From NCBI RefSeq assembly GCF_036759925.1, contig NZ_JAPKIB010000005.1, positions 236,985-300,984 on the forward strand: a stretch of DNA of 64,000 nucleotides. The letters run 5' to 3'. Source of the stretch: Kluyvera sp036759925. GTDB lineage: Bacteria > Pseudomonadota > Gammaproteobacteria > Enterobacterales > Enterobacteriaceae. The notes beneath the pieces were generated by a model that saw nothing but the letters and a program-made list of their open reading frames with translations, had not been told where the DNA came from and did no database searches. Shown piece by piece: positions 61,326 to 64,000 of this stretch; the stretch's first letter is position 1, and every line of letters starts with the position of its first letter. Both the position numbers and the translations under genes were made by a program.

Positions 61326-61930
61326 TGCAAACCAGTCCGCTGTTAACTCAGCTGATGGAAGCGCTGCGCTGTCTGCCGGGCGTTGGCCCGAAGTCGGCGC
61401 AGCGTATGGCGTTTACCCTGCTGCAGCGTGACCGCAGCGGCGGGATGCGTCTGGCACAGGCGTTAACCCGCGCGATGTCGGAAATCGGCCACTGCGCCGA
61501 TTGCCGCACCTTCACCGAGCAGGAAGTGTGCAACATCTGCTCGAACCCGCGTCGTCAGGAAAACGGTCAAATCTGCGTGGTGGAGAGTCCTGCGGACATC
61601 TACGCCATTGAGCAGACCGGGCAGTTCTCCGGCCGCTACTTCGTGCTGATGGGCCACCTGTCCCCGCTGGACGGCATCGGCCCGGACGATATTGGTCTCG
61701 ACCGCCTTGAGCAACGTCTGGAAGCAGAGCAGTTGACCGAAATTATCCTCGCCACCAACCCCACGGTGGAAGGGGAAGCCACGGCCAACTATATCGCCGA
61801 GCTTTGCGCGCAATATGGCGTTGAAGCCAGCCGTATCGCCCACGGCGTGCCGGTAGGCGGTGAGCTGGAGATGGTTGACGGCACCACGCTGTCGCACTCG
61901 CTGGCCGGTCGCCATAAGATTCGTTTTTAA
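61325..61930 (+). CDS. recR: RecR, recombination mediator protein
   Basis: A 201-residue RecR of the E. coli length. It has the HhH motif LRCLPGVGPKSAQRMAF (about 14-30), the zinc finger CADCRTFTEQEVCNICSNPRR (about 57-77) and the Toprim segment QICVVESPADIYAIEQT (about 82-98). With RecF and RecO it loads RecA at gapped DNA. Overlaps ybaB by one base. Confidence 0.97.
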   Translation: MQTSPLLTQLMEALRCLPGVGPKSAQRMAFTLLQRDRSGGMRLAQALTRAMSEIGHCADCRTFTEQEVCNICSNPRRQENGQICVVESPADIYAIEQTGQFSGRYFVLMGHLSPLDGIGPDDIGLDRLEQRLEAEQLTEIILATNPTVEGEATANYIAELCAQYGVEASRIAHGVPVGGELEMVDGTTLSHSLAGRHKIRF

Positions 61931-61935
61931 TCAAT

Positions 61936-61959
61936 CGAGAGCAGGATTTTCTGCTCTCG
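61936..61959 (+). terminator. Hairpin after recR
   Basis: CGAGAGCAG-GATTTT-CTGCTCTCG forms a perfect nine-base-pair stem just after recR. It lacks a following T run but probably attenuates read-through into htpG. Confidence 0.65.
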
Positions 61960-61988
61960 CTTGAAATCCGCTACACCCATCCCCATTT
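61960..61988 (+). promoter_or_regulatory. Sigma-32 promoter of htpG
   Basis: CTTGAAA at 61960-61966 and CCCCATTT at 61981-61988 fit the heat-shock -35 and -10 consensus with a 14-base spacer, 49 bases before the htpG start. Confidence 0.9.
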
Positions 61989-62037
61989 TCCTCTCATCGC
62001 TTTTTTTACCTTGTAATCAGCATTGAGGTATTTTGCA

Positions 62038-63912
62038 ATGAAAGGACAAGAAACCCGTGGCTTCCAGTCAGAAGTAAAACAGCTTCTGCATCTGATGATC
62101 CATTCCCTGTATTCCAATAAAGAAATCTTCCTGCGTGAGCTTATCTCTAACGCTTCAGATGCCGCCGACAAGCTGCGCTTCCGCGCGCTGTCCAACCCGG
62201 ATCTGTATGAGGGTGACGGCGAACTGCGCGTGCGCGTCTCCTTCGATAAAGATAAGCGTACGTTGACCATTGCCGATAACGGCGTGGGCATGAATCGCGA
62301 TGAAGTGATTGACCATCTGGGGACTATCGCTAAATCCGGTACCAAAGCTTTCCTTGAGTCCATGGGCTCTGACCAGGCAAAAGACAGCCAGCTTATCGGC
62401 CAGTTCGGCGTCGGCTTCTACTCGGCGTTTATCGTCGCCGATAAAGTCACCGTACGCACCCGTGCGGCAGGTGATAAGCCGGAAAACGGCGTGTTCTGGG
62501 AATCAGCCGGTGAAGGTGAATACACCGTTGCCGACATCACTAAAGAAGACCGTGGTACCGAAATTACGCTGCACTTGCGCGAAGACGAAAGCGAGTTCCT
62601 CGACGACTGGCGCGTACGTTCGGTTATCAGCAAGTACTCCGACCATATTGCGCTGCCGGTAGAGATCGAAAAACAGGAAGAGAAAGACGGCGAAACCGTG
62701 GTTTCCTGGGAGAAGATCAACAAGGCGCAGGCGCTGTGGACGCGTAACAAAGCCGAGCTGAACGACGACGAATACAAAGAGTTCTACAAGCATATTGCCC
62801 ACGACTTTACCGACCCGCTGACCTGGAGCCACAACCGTGTGGAAGGTAAGCAGGAGTACACCAGCCTGCTGTACATCCCGTCGCAGGCACCGTGGGATAT
62901 GTGGAACCGCGACCATAAGCACGGCCTGAAGCTGTACGTGCAGCGCGTCTTTATCATGGACGATGCCGAGCAGTTCATGCCGAACTACCTGCGCTTCGTG
63001 CGTGGTCTGATCGATTCCAACGATCTGCCGCTGAACGTCTCTCGTGAAATTCTGCAGGACAGCACGGTCACTCGTAACCTGCGTAACGCGCTGACCAAGC
63101 GTGTACTGCAGATGCTGGATAAGCTGGCGAAAGACGATTCCGAGAAATACCAGACCTTCTGGAAACAGTTCGGCCTGGTGCTGAAAGAGGGCCCGGCGGA
63201 AGACAACGGCAACCAGGAAGCGATTGCGAAGCTGCTGCGCTTTGCGTCGACTCATACTGACTCTTCCGAGCAGACCGTGTCGTTGGCCGACTACGTGTCC
63301 CGCATGAAAGAAGGGCAGGAGAAAATCTACTACATCACCGCCGACAGCTATGCCGCGGCGAAGAGCAGCCCGCACCTGGAGCTGCTGCGTAAGAAAGGCA
63401 TCGAAGTGCTGCTGCTTTCTGACCGCATCGATGAGTGGATGATGAACTACCTGACCGAGTTCGACGGTAAGCCATTCCAGTCCGTTGCCAAAGCCGACGA
63501 GTCTATCGACAAGTTGGCGGATGAAGTGGACGAGAGCGCAAAAGAAGCGGAAAAAGCGCTGACGCCGTTCATTGAGCGCGTGAAAACCCTGTTGGGCGAC
63601 CGCGTGAAAGAGGTGCGTCTAACTCACCGTCTGACCGACACCCCGGCCATCGTCACCACCGACGCGGACGAAATGAGCACCCAGATGGCGAAACTGTTTG
63701 CCGCTGCAGGCCAGGCCGCGCCGGAAGTGAAATACATCTTTGAGCTGAACCCGGATCACGTACTGGTGAAACGCACCGCGGATACCCAGGACGAAGGGCA
63801 GTTTAAAGAGTGGGTTGAGCTGCTGCTTGACCAGGCGCTGTTCGCTGAGCGCGGTACGCTGGAAGATCCTAACCAGTTTATCCGCCGCATGAACCAGCTG
63901 CTGGTGTCATAA
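62038..63912 (+). CDS. htpG: HtpG, bacterial Hsp90 chaperone
   Basis: A 624-residue Hsp90, exactly the E. coli HtpG length. The GHKL ATPase has ELISNASDAADKLR (about 30-43), the ADNGVGMNRDEV loop and GQFGVGFYSAFIV (about 117-130); the middle domain has NVSREILQDS with the catalytic Arg, and the C-terminal domain dimerises. Start MKGQETRGF follows TTGAGGTATTTT. Preceded by a sigma-32 promoter. Confidence 0.98.
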   Translation: MKGQETRGFQSEVKQLLHLMIHSLYSNKEIFLRELISNASDAADKLRFRALSNPDLYEGDGELRVRVSFDKDKRTLTIADNGVGMNRDEVIDHLGTIAKSGTKAFLESMGSDQAKDSQLIGQFGVGFYSAFIVADKVTVRTRAAGDKPENGVFWESAGEGEYTVADITKEDRGTEITLHLREDESEFLDDWRVRSVISKYSDHIALPVEIEKQEEKDGETVVSWEKINKAQALWTRNKAELNDDEYKEFYKHIAHDFTDPLTWSHNRVEGKQEYTSLLYIPSQAPWDMWNRDHKHGLKLYVQRVFIMDDAEQFMPNYLRFVRGLIDSNDLPLNVSREILQDSTVTRNLRNALTKRVLQMLDKLAKDDSEKYQTFWKQFGLVLKEGPAEDNGNQEAIAKLLRFASTHTDSSEQTVSLADYVSRMKEGQEKIYYITADSYAAAKSSPHLELLRKKGIEVLLLSDRIDEWMMNYLTEFDGKPFQSVAKADESIDKLADEVDESAKEAEKALTPFIERVKTLLGDRVKEVRLTHRLTDTPAIVTTDADEMSTQMAKLFAAAGQAAPEVKYIFELNPDHVLVKRTADTQDEGQFKEWVELLLDQALFAERGTLEDPNQFIRRMNQLLVS

Positions 63913-63929
63913 ACCTGTCCTAATCACGT

Positions 63930-63950
63930 AGCCCGGCCGAGCAACTGTAC
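63930..63950. repeat. Partial REP-like element after htpG
   Basis: GTAGCCCGGCCGAGCAAC begins a unit like those at 3426 and 16369 but its second half is not seen before the window turns into IS-like repeats. Confidence 0.55.
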
Positions 63951-64000
63951 GACCGGATACATAGGTAACACTTCAGACCGGGAACATAGGTAACACTTTC
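63946..64000. mobile_element. Possible end of an insertion sequence
   Basis: From TGT at 63946 onward the sequence holds two 23-base direct repeats beginning GACCGG and sharing ACATAGGTAACACTT (63951-63973 and 63976-63998; 21 of 23 identical). IS481-type elements start with TGT and carry such repeated transposase-binding motifs inside the terminal inverted repeat. No transposase is visible because the window ends. Confidence 0.5.

Noticed and set aside
1..64000. tRNA genes, prophage integrases or phage structural genes
   Set aside because: None could be recognised in either strand; the only structural RNA seen is ffs.

Overview
The window is a chromosomal segment of a member of the Enterobacteriaceae, most likely Klebsiella or Raoultella (or a close relative such as Enterobacter). 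The backbone follows the Escherichia coli order hupB-ppiD-ybaV-fadM-queC-ybaE-cof-decR-mdlAB-glnK-amtB-tesB-ybaY-atl-ffs-pdeB-ylaC-maa-hha-tomB-acrBA-acrR-mscK-rsmS-priC-ybaN-apt-dnaX-ybaB-recR-htpG, with proteins very close to those I remember from E. coli. The species call is inference from the accessory genes (lacIZ, the galactan cluster, yczRE, cdsH); no species marker was tested.

Layout. 1-12.2 kb: HU-beta, a periplasmic chaperone, fadM, queC, an SgrR-like regulator, Cof phosphatase, the cysteine desulfhydrase/DecR pair and the MdlAB exporter. 12.2-16.8 kb: the NtrC/sigma-54 controlled glnK-amtB operon, an orphan HicB-like gene behind a consensus CRP site, tesB, ybaY and atl. 16.9-17.9 kb: 4.5S RNA, then an AT-rich islet with an overlapping pair of small unknown genes. 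17.9-27.2 kb: MocR regulator/YczE pair, lacI-lacZ without lacY or lacA, the nickel/cobalt rcnA/rcnR pair, and pdeB interrupted by an in-frame amber codon.

27.2-45 kb is the main accessory block, inserted between pdeB and ylaC, which are adjacent in E. coli. It holds a MetQNI-like importer with a 2-oxoglutarate/Fe(II) oxygenase; a complete beta-1,4-galactan system (outer-membrane porin GanL, GH53 endogalactanase GanA, GanEFG plus ATPase GanK, GH42 beta-galactosidase GanB, LacI-family repressor GanR) with a stand-alone PTS EIIB-like protein; zinc-independent ribosomal proteins L31B and L36B behind a Zur-like palindrome; and a divergent acetyltransferase/MocR pair.

45-64 kb returns to backbone: ylaC, maa, the hha/tomB module, the AcrAB pump with acrR, MscK, an Rpn-family nuclease, rsmS-priC, apt, dnaX with its programmed frameshift, ybaB-recR, and heat-shock htpG. 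The last ~55 bases look like the terminal repeats of an insertion sequence that entered a REP-like element.

The genes that work together most clearly are the gan genes (pectic galactan to galactose), lacI/lacZ with two lac-type operators bracketing lacI, rcnR/rcnA, cdsH/decR (cysteine detoxification), glnK/amtB (ammonium uptake) and acrR/acrAB (drug efflux). The least explained parts are the small gene pair at 17355-17815, the CRP-linked HicB-like gene, the oxygenase/MetQNI-like operon and the lone EIIB-like protein.
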